Below are positions 10,086 to 22,317 of a stretch of 64,000 nt of DNA, piece by piece. The notes under the pieces were generated by a model, which worked only from the letters and a program-made list of their open reading frames with translations, was not told the origin of the DNA and did no database searches. Origin of the DNA: Adiantum capillus-veneris. Its lineage: Eukaryota > Streptophyta > Polypodiopsida > Polypodiales > Pteridaceae. The translations under genes were made by a program, and so were the position numbers. The stretch lies in NCBI GenBank assembly GCA_014529385.2, contig CM043970.1, positions 49,405,898-49,469,897 of the forward strand, in the 5' to 3' direction. Within the stretch, counting starts at the first letter, position 1. Every line of letters begins with the position of its first letter.

Positions 10086-11323
10086 TTATACATGCGGCAT
10101 TGCCAATAGTGCATCAACTCGTGCTAGCTAAGGTAGATAGGCGAGACAGGTGGAGCGTTTAATGGGTAAATGCGACAACAAGAACCCTGTCCTTTTTTCC
10201 AATGAAATGCGATCAATGAAAGGGTCTCAAACGTGTCACATATAGTGGAGGGGAGATCACTTTGGACTTGATTAAACTGAAAGCGCTATGCTTGTTAGGG
10301 TGCCACAACCTAATGAGATTCATGCGGGCGTTCAAGTGTGACAGGGCCTTTATGCGTGGTGGAATCTATAATAACTCCCAGCCTGGCTCAAAACCTATTC
10401 CTACGCCTTCCTGTTCTTGATCCGCTTAGCGAGCACGTGAGTGCTTCATGTTATTTGTCTGAGCTGAACCTTTGGCTGTGAAGACCTACAGATCTCTCTC
10501 CCTTTACTGATGATTCGCCTCTTGCTTGTTCTCTAGGCACAATCGCGCTTTCCCCTTCCTAGTTCTTTGAGCTGGACCGGTTGTCCGGCTATGAAGATGG
10601 ACTCCTTTAATTGCACCTTGGCGTATATTGTGCGAGTAGGGGGAGGTGAAGCGGATTTACAGTCTCACTATTTAAGAGTGGTGAAGCAATTACCGGACCA
10701 TCATGATCTGTCTCACAATAGCCAAGATCTGTGGATGTATTTTGGAGGATGAGCCTAGTGCTTGGGCCGAGATGCAGCGCTTGAGGTCACTAGAAGGGCC
10801 GGCTTCAGATGTGGATACACCACTTTGTATCACATCCTTTCACTTGAATCAGTCATCGAGGGTTGTAAGAAGATTTTTTGTTGCTTTATGAATTTTCGTA
10901 AGTCTTTTAACTTGATACTCTGAGCACGCATTATGCAAAGATTGTAGGACATTGGTGTCCAGAGCGCCTATTATGGGGCATATAGAGCTCCTTGGAGACT
11001 ATCATACAGAATTCACACCACCACAGGGTGATACAAGGATGTCGAGGCGTATACTGTACGAGCAGGGGATAGAGGATACAGAGTAGAGGATATCCGAATG
11101 GTAAAAATGATAAAAACAAATTCGTATCAAGCTAGATTGTCACAGGGTAGAGGAAGAGCGAGGGGGGTTGCGGTTAGTTATTGGCCATAAGATTTTTAAA
11201 TATTTCGACGGTGGAGATCTTAAATCAACGATCCTCATGTCGTAACTCGTATCCAATCAACGCCTACTCCACTACCTATAAATAGGTTTACGTAACTTGT
11301 ATTTGATATTTTTGGATCAAAAA

Positions 11324-12770
11324 CATGGCGCCTCGTGGAGGGGACTGGTTCGCGCTTCCTCCCAAGGTAAGTATTGACCTCCGAAAGTACCGTCTTATTG
11401 TTCTGTTACTTTGTCGATCTGTCTCTGCGCTGCTTGTTTCCACGTTCAGCTGTTTGTTTCCACGTTTAGTCAGGTTATAGACTAGCTTGTGATTATATTC
11501 GCTTGATGCAATAGCGTGAGCTGTTCTCCAACATTGTGGATTGAACGATGGTGGATGAAAGATTAGTGTCAGATTTCTTAGTAACGACGACAAACAATTT
11601 GCTCTGTTACACAATCCTCGCAATGGATTTGATTGGTGTTGCTTCCCAGCCTCTGGCTTTGGAACTAATCTAAAAGTCAAAAAATTAGTGAGTAATTTAA
11701 TCTATAGTGAAATTCTGTAAGAATTTTTTCAATCAAGTAAATTACGTTAAATCATTGTTCTAATTTACTACTACAGTGACATGATCATGATTTCTTGATG
11801 TTCTATATGATGGTGCTTGGTGTCAATCCGAACTTTATATATACAAACCATCTTAAATTTTTAAAAGGAGTTCTTAATTCATATTTGCATACCGCAGTGA
11901 GAGATCCAAAATACATGCATCGGTTTAGCATCATTCATGGTTTTCTCGGTCAAATATTTTTATCTCTTAGAGATCTATACCCTTTGTATGCTTATTATCA
12001 GTATATTTTCAAAATAAAAAATAATGTGAAGTATTTTTGAATGCTTTGTTCTTAATTTGTTGCAGAGACAGATGTTAACATTATTATTTTATGGAATAAA
12101 TACTCGGCTGACAGTTCATCAAATGTCGTAAAGCACATCCGCTTTTCTCTGATCAGTGATATAATTTTTCAGTTATGTCGCACGATATTGCAGCTTGCCC
12201 AATCTGCTTTTGAGAATGTGAGAGCTTATTGGAGTGCATTAACAAACAGTGAAATGTTTTAGAAGCTTGATAGTCAGCTATCTAAATTTATGGTTTCAAG
12301 TGCTATATCTAACCGGAACGAGGCAGCTCATTTAATAAGTGGTCTTTTAATGCCTCCAACTGGTAATGTGCCGACATATTGCAGCGCGTTTTCCTATCCA
12401 AGGCTGAATTTGGAAAACACTTAGCTACATGAAGATGACTTGAAGAAAAGGATTGATAAAATTGCGTTTGTCAACTCGTATCTAATCAAATTGATAACAC
12501 TTCAGAATGTCGATTATGCTACACCAGAGTTATTTGCTGCTTCTTCTTTACTGCTTAGGGATTATTGCAGGCAACTGATAATATGCTAATGATTATGTAA
12601 GATTTTTTTTTGAAAATTCTTGAAAAAATATTTACTTTTGGTTTTTGCAGATTTCACACTCATGTAGATTCATCCACCCTAGAATGACCCCCGTTGTAAT
12701 AAGAAAGGCTGTCAATAACATCATTAAAGATTTTGATGTTTCTTCATCCGGTAAGTTTTAACAAAGCTTA
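11324..12770 (+). pseudogene. Exon-like unknown gene fragment, left arm of J
   Basis: An ATG at 11324 starts 14 codons (MAPRGGDWFALPPK) ending in AAG|GTAAGT, a good splice donor. Further exon-like pieces follow: one around 11545-11670, one at about 11790-12000 (with MHRFSIIHGFLGQIFLS), one after a TTGTTGCAG acceptor at about 12066 running to about 12595, and one after TTTGCAG at about 12651 running to a GTAAGT near 12752. At least two in-frame stops are present. I do not recognise the protein. The AT-rich intron-like gaps and conserved reading in both arms suggest a captured plant gene segment, which is inference. Confidence 0.45.
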
Positions 12771-13295
12771 CTCTTTATTATTTCTTAATCTTTTCTACTT
12801 ATCTTTTATAGTTGATAAGCTGCCACCTTCCTTCGAATAGATGTGGATCGGTATTTGAGCCTATAGGATGGGTGACATAACTTTATTATTTTGCAAAAAC
12901 GACCAAAATTCAGTATTATGCTTGTTTTTCCTTGACATTTGTGTAATCAAAGATACTTTGTATTGTTGGTTACAATAATAATTTCACTTATTGATGTGCT
13001 TTCTTGGTAGGTGAATGTATTGTGTTTTTCAAATAGAAATTTGAAAAACACAATACATTCACCTACCAAGAAAGCACATCAATAAGTGAAATTATTACTG
13101 TAACCAGCAATACAAAGTATCTTTGATTACACAAATATCAAGGAGAAACAAATATAATACTGAAATTTGATCGTTTTTGCAAAATAATACAGTTATGCCA
13201 TCCATTCCATAGGCTCAAATACTCGTCCACATCTATTCGAAGGAAGGTGGTAGCAACTACAAAAGATTAGTAGAAAAGATTAAGAAATAATAAAG

Positions 13296-14731
13296 AGTAA
13301 GCTTTGTTAAAACTTATCGGATGGAAAAACATCAAAATTTTCAATGATGTCATTGACAACCTTTCTTATTACAACATGTGTCATTCCAGGATAGATGAAT
13401 CTACATGAGTGTGGAATTTGCAAAAAACCAAAAGTGAATATTTTTTCAAAAAAAAATATTACATAATCATGAGCACATTACCAGCTCCCTGTAATAATCC
13501 CTCAGCAGCAAAGAAGAAGCAGCAAATAACTCTGGTGCAACACAATCGACATTCTGAAGTATTATGAATTTGATTAGAGACGAATCGGCAAACACAATTT
13601 TATCAATCCTCCTCTTCAAGTCATTTTCATGTAGCTAAGTGATTTCCAAATTTAGCCTTAGATAGGAAAACGCGATGCAATATGTCGACACATTACCAGT
13701 TGGAGGCATTAAAAGACCACTTATTAAATGAACTGCTTTGTTCCGGTAAGATATATCACTTGAAACCATAAATTTAGATAGCTGACTTTCAAGCTTCTGA
13801 AACATTTCACTGTTTGTTAATACACTTCAACAAACTCTCGCATTCTTAGGAGCAGATTGGGCAAGCTTCAATATCGTGCGACATAATTGAAAAATTATAT
13901 CACCGATCAGAGAAAAACAAATGCGCTTTATGACATTTGATAACTTGTGAATCGAGTATTTATTCCATAAAATAGTAATGTTAACATCTACCTCTATAAC
14001 AAATTTAAAACAAAGCATTCAAAAATACTTCACAATGTTTTTTATTTTAAAAATATACAGATAAGAAGCATACCAAAGATATAGACCTCTAAGAGATGGA
14101 AATATTTGACCGGGAGAACCATGAATGATGCTAAACTGAAATAGATATTTCGGATCTCTCATTTTGGTATGCAAATATAAATTAGGAACTCTTTAAAAAT
14201 TTAAGATGGTCTGTATATATAAAGTCCGGATTGACCCAAGCATCATCATATAGAACATCAAGAAATCATGATCCTGTCGCTGCAACAGTAAATTAGAACA
14301 ATGATTTAACATAATTTACTTGATTGAAAAAATTCTTACAGAATTTCACTATAGATTAAATTACTCACTAATTTTGTGACTTTTAGATTAGTTCCAGAGC
14401 CAGAGGCTGGGAAGCAACACCAATCAAATCCATTGGGAGAATTGTGTGACAGAGCAAATCGTTTGTCGTCGTTACTAAGAAATCTGACACTCATCTTTCA
14501 TCCACCATCGTTGAATCCACAATGTTGGAGAATAGCTCACGCTGTTGCATCAAGCGAATATAATCACAAGCTAGTCTATAACCTGACTAAACGTGAAAAC
14601 AAACAGCTGAACGTGGAAACAAGCAACGCAGAGACAGATCGGCAAAGTAACAGAACAATAAGACGGTACTTTTGGAGGTCAATATGTACCTTGAGAGAAA
14701 GAGCGAACCGGTCCCTTACAAGAGCCGTCAT
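13296..14731 (-). pseudogene. Exon-like unknown gene fragment, right arm of J (mirror copy)
   Basis: This is the reverse-complement counterpart of 11324-12770. The first exon starts at 14731 (MTALVRDRFALSLK) and ends in AAG|GTACAT, so the donor differs from GTAAGT in the other arm. The piece with LISGLLMPPTGNV is conserved. Stops occur here too, for example before LHENDLK. Both arms have decayed, so neither encodes an intact product. Confidence 0.42.
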
Positions 14732-16122
14732 GTTTTTGGTCCAAAAAGATCAAATACAAGTTACGTAAACCTATTTATAGGTGGTGGAGTAGACGTTGAT
14801 TGGATACAAGCCACGACATGAGGATCGTTGATTTAAGATCTCCCCCGTCAAATATTGATAAATCTTATGGCCAATAACTAACCGCAACCCCCCTCGCTCC
14901 TCCTCTACCCTGTGACAGAATATAGCTTGATACAATTTTTTTAAAAATCATTTTTACCATTTGAATATCCTCTACTCTGTATCCTCTATCCCTGCTCGTA
15001 CAGTATACGTCTCGTCGACATCCTTGTTTCACCTTGTGGCGGTGTGAATTCTGTATGATAGTCTTCGAGGAGCTCTAGTGCAGTCAATCACATTCTCATA
15101 CAAAGCATATATACCCCATAATAGGCGCTCTGGACACCAATGTCCTACAATCTTTGCCTAATGTGTACTCAGGGTATCAAGCTAAAAGACTTACGAAAAT
15201 CCACAAAGCAACAAAAACTCTTCTTACCATGTGCTCAACCCTTGATCACTTTCAAGTGAAAGGATGTGATACAAAGTGGTGTATCCACGTCTGAAACCAG
15301 CCCCTCCTAGTGACCTCAAGCCCTGCATCTCGGTCCAAGCACCAAGCTCATGCTCCAAAATACATCCACATATCTTGCCTACTGTGAGATCGATCATGAT
15401 GGTCCTGTAATTGCTTCACCACTCTTAAACAGTGAGACTGTAAATCTGCTTCACCTCCCCTTGCTCGCACAATATACGCCAAGGAGCAATTAAAGGAATC
15501 CATCTCACAGCCAGGCAACAGGTCCAGCCCAGAGAACTAGCAAGGGAAAAGCGCGATCGTGCCTAGAGAACGAGCAAGAGGAGAATCAACAGTAAAGGGA
15601 GAGAGATCTATAGGTCTTCACAGCCAAAGGTTCGACTCACACAAAGAACATGAAGCACTCGCGTGCTCGCTAAGCACATCAAGAACAGGGAGGAGTGGAA
15701 ATAGGTTTCAAGCCAAGCTGGGAGTTATTATAGACTCCACCATGCACAAAGGCCCCGTCACACTTGGACGCCCGCCCGAATCTCATTAGGTTGTGGGCAC
15801 CCTAACAAGCGCACTGTTTTCAGTTTAATCAAGTCGAAAGTGATCTCCCCTCCACTTTATGTGACACAAGGAGACCCTGTCATTGATCGCATTTCATTAG
15901 AAAAAAGGATAGGATTCTTGTCGTTGCATTTTCCCGTTAAGGGCTCCACCTGTCTCGCCTATCTACCTTAGCTAGCACGAGTTGATGCACTATTGGCGAT
16001 GCCGCGTGTATAAAAGTCCCCCCCTCCTCCCGTTGCGGAGATCCAACATCCCAAATCACACCACCCTGCCTATAAATTGCCACGTCGTCGATTCTTTGAA
16101 GGCGACCGCGTGTCACTTATTG

Positions 16123-16979
16123 ACGAGGAATATCTCCCACCTTACTTGTGGGTATGTGTATGCCGCTCTGACAAGGATGTGAGACCACATTTGCTTTTTT
16201 CTTTGATTAATCACTACCTACTACTTGTCCCAATGTGATAGGGAACTAAAAGTGGTGACCCAAACGAGCCACTCCTCATGTGTCAGCTCGCAGCCACGTT
16301 CACGAAACACTAAGAGCCACATCCCGCCCAGCATCTCCAGGGGTTACGGTAGCTCGGATCCTTTAAAAGTAGTTGTCACACCAATTCGTTTGTAGGACTT
16401 ATATGACATGGAGATGAAGATTATGTTGCAAGCGCTGCTAAAATTCTAAAAAATAGACAAAAGAGTGCACCCAACGTCTATTGAAAAGTAGGACGCATGT
16501 GAGTCATAATTGGGGGGAATCGTGGCTTCTCACCATGATCATCGAGAAGTAAAGCTGCAATTTGCATAGCATAGACTGCTTGTCATGTAGAACCTGCAGC
16601 CCCTTGGCAAGACGGGGCTCTAGTTAGTGTTTGGATACCCTCCCCAAGATACATTTTTTGGCCTCATCGCTCAAGATGATTTTTTTTTGTTTTTTGGTTT
16701 TTTTCAATCTGATAATCCACACCCGCTCTTCATTAAGGGTGGGTTCGGGCGACGCAACGAAAGATGAGGGTTATGTTGCATGGGTCATTTTCATTAGCTA
16801 AGGTCAACCTTTATAGGTGCTTAGAGCCATACCTAGAAGAGCTGATGGATTACAAGCTCTTATATGTCTATACATACGAAGTCAACTATCATTGGAAGTC
16901 TATAGTTGTTCACAAGTATGAATGAGAATATAGAGCTGTAGAAAGCACAAATCCATGGATTGCATTAGACATAGATAAA
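16123..16979. other. Spacer between palindrome and element F
   Basis: No ORF of note and no recognisable feature except a T-rich run at 16680-16707. It may contain the unrecognised 5' LTR and leader of F; no TGGCGCC primer site is visible. Confidence 0.4.
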
Positions 16980-16982
16980 TAT

Positions 16983-19672
16983 TTGGTCAATGAAGGACCA
17001 CATATACCTCCACCAAACACGAGAATTTCTACGAGAATTCCAAAGAGACAGACACCTAGATTCCCTTCTAGAGTGATAACGAGAGATGAAGTGATCACAA
17101 AGATGACAGACATGTCTTCTCAAGGAACAATCTCCAAGAAAACGACTAATCTCTTTGAGGAAGAGCCTGAAGCAAGAGAAGGATTGGGAGAGTCTATGGT
17201 TAGACTTGTAGACAATCGGCGAGTTAGACCATCCCAGATCCAGAAATGGGTATACAAGAAATACTCCGGAGATAAAGATCCAAGAGATCATAGCGGCTTT
17301 CAATAGAGTAATTGATAGAGCAAAGAAAGTTTCAGATTTTGCGACATAGTTTGCAAGATTTAGACTATTGACTTTAGAAGATGACGCAGCTACATGGTTT
17401 GACTCAGTGGAAAGATATGATTTTGAAACTCTAGACAAGCTGTTTGAGGAATTCATCGAAGAATTCTCGCAGAAAGGTATAATACGGTCTCGCAAATCCA
17501 CAGATTCAAGCAAAACGAAAGTGAATTAGTACGCAAAGCAACATTACGACTCAAGAGATATATCCACTTCTGTCCAAGAGTGGAACTTCCTACGCAAGCA
17601 ACACGATAATGTTGATCTTTATCCAAGGAATGAGACATGTCGGTTTCAAAAGGATCTGCACATGATAAGGAGCAAGTCACTAAAAAAATTGATCAAAGAA
17701 GCTCTTTATGGGGTGGATAACTCTGATATAAAGAAAATAATTATAAGAGTCAAGAGGATGACACATCCTCTCAGCACATTGACTCACAGATGAGTGATTC
17801 CATTGCAAAACCAATGGCACCTATCGATCAAGAAAAGTTTATCAATGAAATGGTCAAGAGGTTAACTGCTCTTGTAAATGCTGACCCGAGGGAGCTTAAG
17901 TGGTGCAAAATTGAGAGAAATGGACAAACCATACGAGAGAAGAGTGTTACTATGGTATAGAATATGCTAGGGAGAGGTATGTACAACCTGTTCCAGTAGA
18001 ACCTCCTCCACCTAGATACGGTACAGGAAATACGTCAGGACTAGTAGGAGTTTCAAGGTCACAGCGTGTCTTACGACAACAACCTCCGCTGCCAGGTGCT
18101 AAAGTGCCTAGATACACACCAATGATGGAAGCATCTAACAAACAAGCAATAGTACCAGTGACCATGTATTATAACAACCAAAGTGGGTACTGTTCTTGGA
18201 AGCGATAGAAGATGAGAGGAACACATGGAGTAGTAAGGTTGGTACAACCTCCACCTCTTGCATTTTGACCTGAAGAAAGAAGGTATGAGATGGACGAAAG
18301 GACATTGTGGTCCATTATGAATAGAGGCTTAGTTAGGTCAAAGCAGCCAAGAGGAAATGCAAGAAGAAGATCCTCAACTAGAGATAGAGTGTCACAAAAT
18401 TCGTGGCAACCACTTGGTCAAACAATGTCCTCAGACAAAGATCAATCAGAGTCATTCACTTGATCCCTAATTGTCCAAAAAACCCAAACTAAGTCAAAAA
18501 GATCACAACAGATATCTTAAGAATCTTTCAAATACCGAGTAGCTCGGAAAATGACAACGTTGTACCAATTCAAGTAGTTACAAGAGCGCAAGCTCAAAAA
18601 GAAGCTGAGAACCCAGAGACAGTGAAAGCGGAAATTGATGCAAGTCTAGAGATGGGTGAACCAAAGACCAACGCACCTAGTCAAAAAAACCAAGAGCAAA
18701 CAAAATAGTTGGAAAGCTAGAAAGGCTAGAATGAAAGCACGTAGAGAACAAAAGAAGAAATGCCTGGTTGAGAAGCTTACCCAAGATGAAGAGAAGATAA
18801 GATAACATGAGGAAAGGGTTTCCCCTTCTCTTGCACAAATGTCTCAACCTCCAGAAGAACAATCCACAAATGAGAAACCAAGAAGTGCTAGTTCGGGAGG
18901 ATCAGTATTGGTAGAAAAGATTAATGAGCCATTAAACGCCCTCCTAAAAGCGTATGAAACACAGCTCAAAAACAACCAAACCCAATAACAGAGATGGATT
19001 ATATATCCATATGCGGAACTAGAAAAGGACAAGCTTGAAATGTGTAAGAAAATGATTCAAACAACCCAAGATTTACTAGAACCATAAGTTGGAAAACCTA
19101 AGGGTGTGATCCTTGTCCCACCTACACTAGTAATCCCACCAAGCCCGGAACAAAAAGAGCTAGATTCTAGTTACAAGCACGGAAAAAGGATCAAGGACCC
19201 CGCATTAGAGCCAAGGATAGTGTTGAATACCACGGATAACTCTTCCGAGGGATTTCACATAGCTATACCTGACAACTATAAAGAAATAGATTGTCTTGAC
19301 AAATTGTGGAAACAAGTCAGAGAGGCCAATGAAGAAAGTGAGATAAGCAGACGAGTAAAACAAACGGGTGATGAAAGAGGAGTGTCTCTTCCACCAATAG
19401 AGGAATATGAGGCTGGATCTCAAATGAATCTAGAAGTGGAATCATATCGGGAAGACAAAGGATCTATCATGTCTATGGACAGTCAACCCCATTCGCTGAG
19501 TACACTACCATCCTATACTCTTAAGAGAGCATGAGGCCGAGTCAGAGGTTGTTGCAGTCCCATCACAGAGACTGTCTTCTAACAAGGTCATGAATTCAAA
19601 AGGGCTGATAGACATTTTGTCAACATCAGTCACTTGTACGATAATGTTAGCCGAGTTTGCTCAAAATACGAC
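16983..19672 (+). pseudogene. Gag of element F
   Basis: The first piece matches the gag of G at MVRLVDNRRVRPSQIQKWV and KDPRDH; the next frame has LEDDAATWFDSVERYDFE, equal to LEDDASTWFDSVERRDFE in G. The WCKIER segment (about 17900) corresponds to WCAIEQ in G. The knuckle region near 18390 is degenerate (ECHKIRGNHLVKQC). The last piece, 19106-19534, ends in LSTLPSY, matching LRTLPSY in G. Several frameshifts and stops make it nonfunctional. Confidence 0.75.
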
Positions 19673-19680
19673 CAAACATG

Positions 19681-19939
19681 CCCCGAGGCGTCCACTAAGA
19701 AATATGTAAGATAGCACGTGCAAACAAAATAAGGGATTTATAATTAGGTACATTTACAATAAAATGTACTTACATAAAGGGTTTTTTAATTGAGAAAGTG
19801 AAAATTTTCATACACAAGGGCTAGTTTTTTTTGCAAAAATACATACATATAATACTTGAACATATACAGGTAAGGGATTATTTAAATACCTCTTATTCGC
19901 ACATACTATATGCTATTTTTACAGAGTGGACTCCCTCGA
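19681..19939. mobile_element. MITE-like insertion with 8-bp target duplication
   Basis: The 259-bp insert is flanked by direct repeats CAAACATG at 19673-19680 and 19940-19947. Its ends are imperfect inverted repeats: CGAGGCGTCCACT near the left and AGTGGACTCCCTCG near the right. It is AT-rich and noncoding. The gag-PR reading on both sides lines up with G without gap once the insert and one repeat copy are set aside. An 8-bp target duplication is typical of hAT-type transposition. Confidence 0.78.
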
Positions 19940-19947
19940 CAAACATG

Positions 19948-20192
19948 TGGGCTACTGTGGGAAAATGCCTAGAGAAATTTGGTGTCAAAAGACCAATGAC
20001 TCAAATTGAGGAAAGGATCAAAGAGCTGGAAATGCCTCAACTAAACACTAGGCCAATTCCATTAAACAAGGTTGAAGAATACTATGAGGGAGAAGATGGG
20101 AACACCACTCTTCCTATGGAATTCCAATGTGTAAAAACCATGGTAATCCTTGACAATGGAGCTGGTGTTTCCATCGCAACAAAAGAGGTCTG
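19948..20192 (+). pseudogene. PR1 region of element F
   Basis: It matches G at GKCLEKFGVKRP, NTRPIPLNKVEEYYEGEDGN and the active-site loop VILDNGAGVSIATKEV. The triad reads DNG, and a TGA follows immediately. Further similarity (MKLQLAD) continues in a shifted frame to about 20265. Confidence 0.75.
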
Positions 20193-20265
20193 AAAAAGAT
20201 GGAAAAAACTAGCAGTGAGGGCTACAAGGATGAAACTGCAGCTTGCAGACAAACACACAGAATGG

Positions 20266-20890
20266 CCCAAAGGGCTGAAGCAAAGATTACTGCAGACTCA
20301 GACAAGATGGATCCCAAAGAAGTCTCTTCAAACACACAAACAAAGCAAGAACAAGTATGGGTTCCAAAACGAGCAGCATCAACAAAATTGATCACTAAGA
20401 AGTGGGTCCTAAAGGAAACCATAACACTCCTGTGAACACACCATTGCTTGAATTACTTCAATTCTTCCTACGGTTACAATTCAGTTAGAAGAGAACCCAC
20501 TCTGAGGAATAATTCCAAATACAACGCCCAACCACAAGGCTAAACTGGGTTCCAAAGAAGCATCAAAGAGATAAGTGAGCCTTTAGAAAAAATCTCTATA
20601 ACCTTCAATCAAGTAGACAACACAGGAGCTTCAAAGATCATCACATTGATTAGAATAGGAAGCTTTGCCAGCAAATGCCAATAAGAAAATTGCTTATACC
20701 CAAATCTTGCACAACATAAGTCTTTTATATGCATTGATTGTGTATGCATAATAGGGCTACATTACAAGGCCTGCATATGCACAATTTTTGATTGCCCATG
20801 CACAATACATACCCTTGGCAATACCCTCTCGCCAAGCAGGACTCCAAATAGGAGGGGGGGAGGCATTCTAAATACGAACCTAGTATATGA
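20266..20890 (+). other. Unassigned stretch of element F
   Basis: After PR1 the sequence does not match RT or integrase. A short open piece (20199-20435) is basic with WVPKRAAS. The last part (20725-20890) matches the region just before the LTR of G, including a purine tract near 20850-20866. Confidence 0.4.
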
Positions 20891-20904
20891 ATAATAGAGG
20901 GCAA

Positions 20905-21060
20905 TGTTTTGTGAGTTGTATTGAATTTTTGTGTTTGATTGTGACATTTTTGGACAAAATTCAGAGTATATGCCCTCATAGCAGCATTACAAGAGGAGTA
21001 CGAGGACAAAAGCCATATATGAATCCCTACGGACATGTGTACAATGTACATAGCATTTAG
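20905..21060 (+). repeat. Start of 3' LTR of element F
   Basis: TGTTTTGTGAG follows AGAGGGCAA. The same arrangement is seen in G (54745 leftward on the minus strand), and similarity between the two continues for about 150 bases, including TATGCCCTCAT. The far end is not defined. Confidence 0.5.
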
Positions 21061-22071
21061 AATTCTATTAACTTGGTTTTACCTTTTGAGTTGAGTTGAT
21101 TTTTTGTTTTATTTTGTTATTTTTGTAATTTTTTTTTCAAAAGTAAGAAAAATCCATAATCCAGATGAAGAAAAGACTGAAGAGATGTTGAGACGTACAA
21201 AGCAAAGAAGGTCCACAAAAATGACGACACTTCACAAAGTACGTCTCAAAAGCCACATGCACAAGGCTATGACATCAGAGGTGAGCAAAGGACGCTGATC
21301 AGTCTTCAACAACAACATGCGACCAAAAATGATTGTGAATGGTCATAAAACTTCGATATGGCCTATAAGGACAAAGAAAGTTGGTGACGCGACTAACGAA
21401 TGCACTCATCAAGTGTAAATTTTCCTATCAGACACTTCATGTGACTACAAGGCCGTATATAGGAAGTAGATATTTATACTGTAAATCCTCTATCTTGTAT
21501 GTGACATGATGAAGCCTAACAAACAAAAGGGACTAACGGTACTGACAAGAACAAAAGGAGCAGATGTCAACAAAAGCAACCAGAGATTAATGGTGCCAGG
21601 GATGCCCATCAATCATTTTTGAGACTGAAGTCCAAAAAGTGTCCAATATAAGTTCAAATCAAGTCAAAGTTTGTCAGGAGGCTATGAATAGAGAGTACAA
21701 TCTAAGGTTTTTGAAAAAATATATACAAACCCCTAGCCAAAGATGCAAACTTTTCAAAGCTGAAGCAATGATATCCATCTACATACCTTGTACATCATGT
21801 ATATGAGTTTTGAAGACAAATGGACAACGATAGCTCATCGATGATGAATGATGTCAGATACATCCCTTTTGAAGCAAGTCACTAACTTGGGGAATTAACT
21901 GGGGTTTGTCGAGCTTTAATTAAGTCATGTATCAAGTAGAAGCAGTATAATGATATATAGCATATAAAAGCTAACAGTGGAAAATGGAACTTTTATCCCC
22001 TTCATGAAGGAACAAAGGAGTCACAAACGAAGAAGAGCAAACACAAATGGTAGATAAACCAACCTTTGCAG
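21061..22071. other. Intergenic, no recognised feature
   Basis: AT-rich sequence with short ORFs only; a basic 64-residue reading at 21104-21298 has no recognisable motif. It could be the rest of the F LTR or older repeat debris. Confidence 0.4.
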
Positions 22072-22212
22072 GGTACATATCTTGTCCTTGATGACGCTGA
22101 TCAAATGCTAGAGATGGGTTTTGAACTTCAAATCCAAAACAATTATCTCCCACATTCAGCCTGACAGACATATTTTGTATTGGAGTGCCACTTAGCCTAA
22201 AGAAGTTGAAGG
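22072..22212 (+). pseudogene. DEAD-box RNA helicase exon fragment
   Basis: One frame reads TYLVLDDADQMLEMGFELQI, which is helicase motif II (VLDEADRMLDMGFEPQI in the family) with DDAD for DEAD at 22090-22101. After a one-base frameshift comes PDRHILYWSAT, a stop and PKEVE, matching motif III and its surroundings (SATWPKEV), with TAG at 22193-22195 where the family has Trp. A CAG precedes the piece like a splice acceptor. The fragment ends where D1 similarity begins. It is most like the p68/DBP2-type plant helicases, which is inference. Confidence 0.82.
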
Positions 22213-22317
22213 TTTGCTTGTTGCGATCGCACATAACCCAAGTTCTCTTGGGCGTATGGATTCCTAATCGTGTTTCTGGAGAGTGACAGGTAACCCAAGA
22301 AAGAAGGGCTTGTCCAG

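Larger units (their letters stand above)
9974..16122. repeat. 6.1-kb imperfect palindrome (element J)
   Basis: The left arm 9974-13034 and right arm 13039-16122 are reverse complements with a 4-base centre at 13035-13038. Matching landmarks include the outer AATAAGTGACACG (about 9973) with its complement at 16109-16121, GGAGATC near 10050 with 16036, and the arm-end TGTGTTTTTCAAAT beside the centre. Arms differ by substitutions and small indels throughout, roughly 5-10 percent where I compared them, so this is not a recent copy. I see no transposase. It could be a foldback-type element or an inverted gene-fragment duplication. Confidence 0.93.
16980..21060 (+). mobile_element. Element F: decayed relative of A and G, without pol
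   Basis: The plus strand carries gag and PR1 homologous to G, then about 700 unrecognised bases, then a purine tract and LTR start that match the end of G. RT, RNase H, integrase and PR2 are missing, so an internal deletion after PR1 is likely. The copy is also interrupted by a 259-bp insertion (19681-19939). The 5' LTR was not found, and the 3' limit is where similarity to the LTR of G fades. Confidence 0.72.

Noticed and set aside
11288-14768. Pair of 130-residue ORFs at 11288-11680 (minus) and 14376-14768 (plus)
   Set aside because: They are the antisense of the exon-like readings in the two palindrome arms and have no recognisable motif; they exist twice only because the arms are copies.
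9974-16122. The palindrome as a fold-back sequencing or assembly artefact
   Set aside because: The arms differ by many substitutions and indels and the poly-G tract is in one arm only; a fold-back artefact would give near-identical arms.
19706-19924. A GT-AG intron inside the F gag
   Set aside because: The 8-bp direct repeats and inverted ends fit a transposon insertion better, and related G has no intron there.
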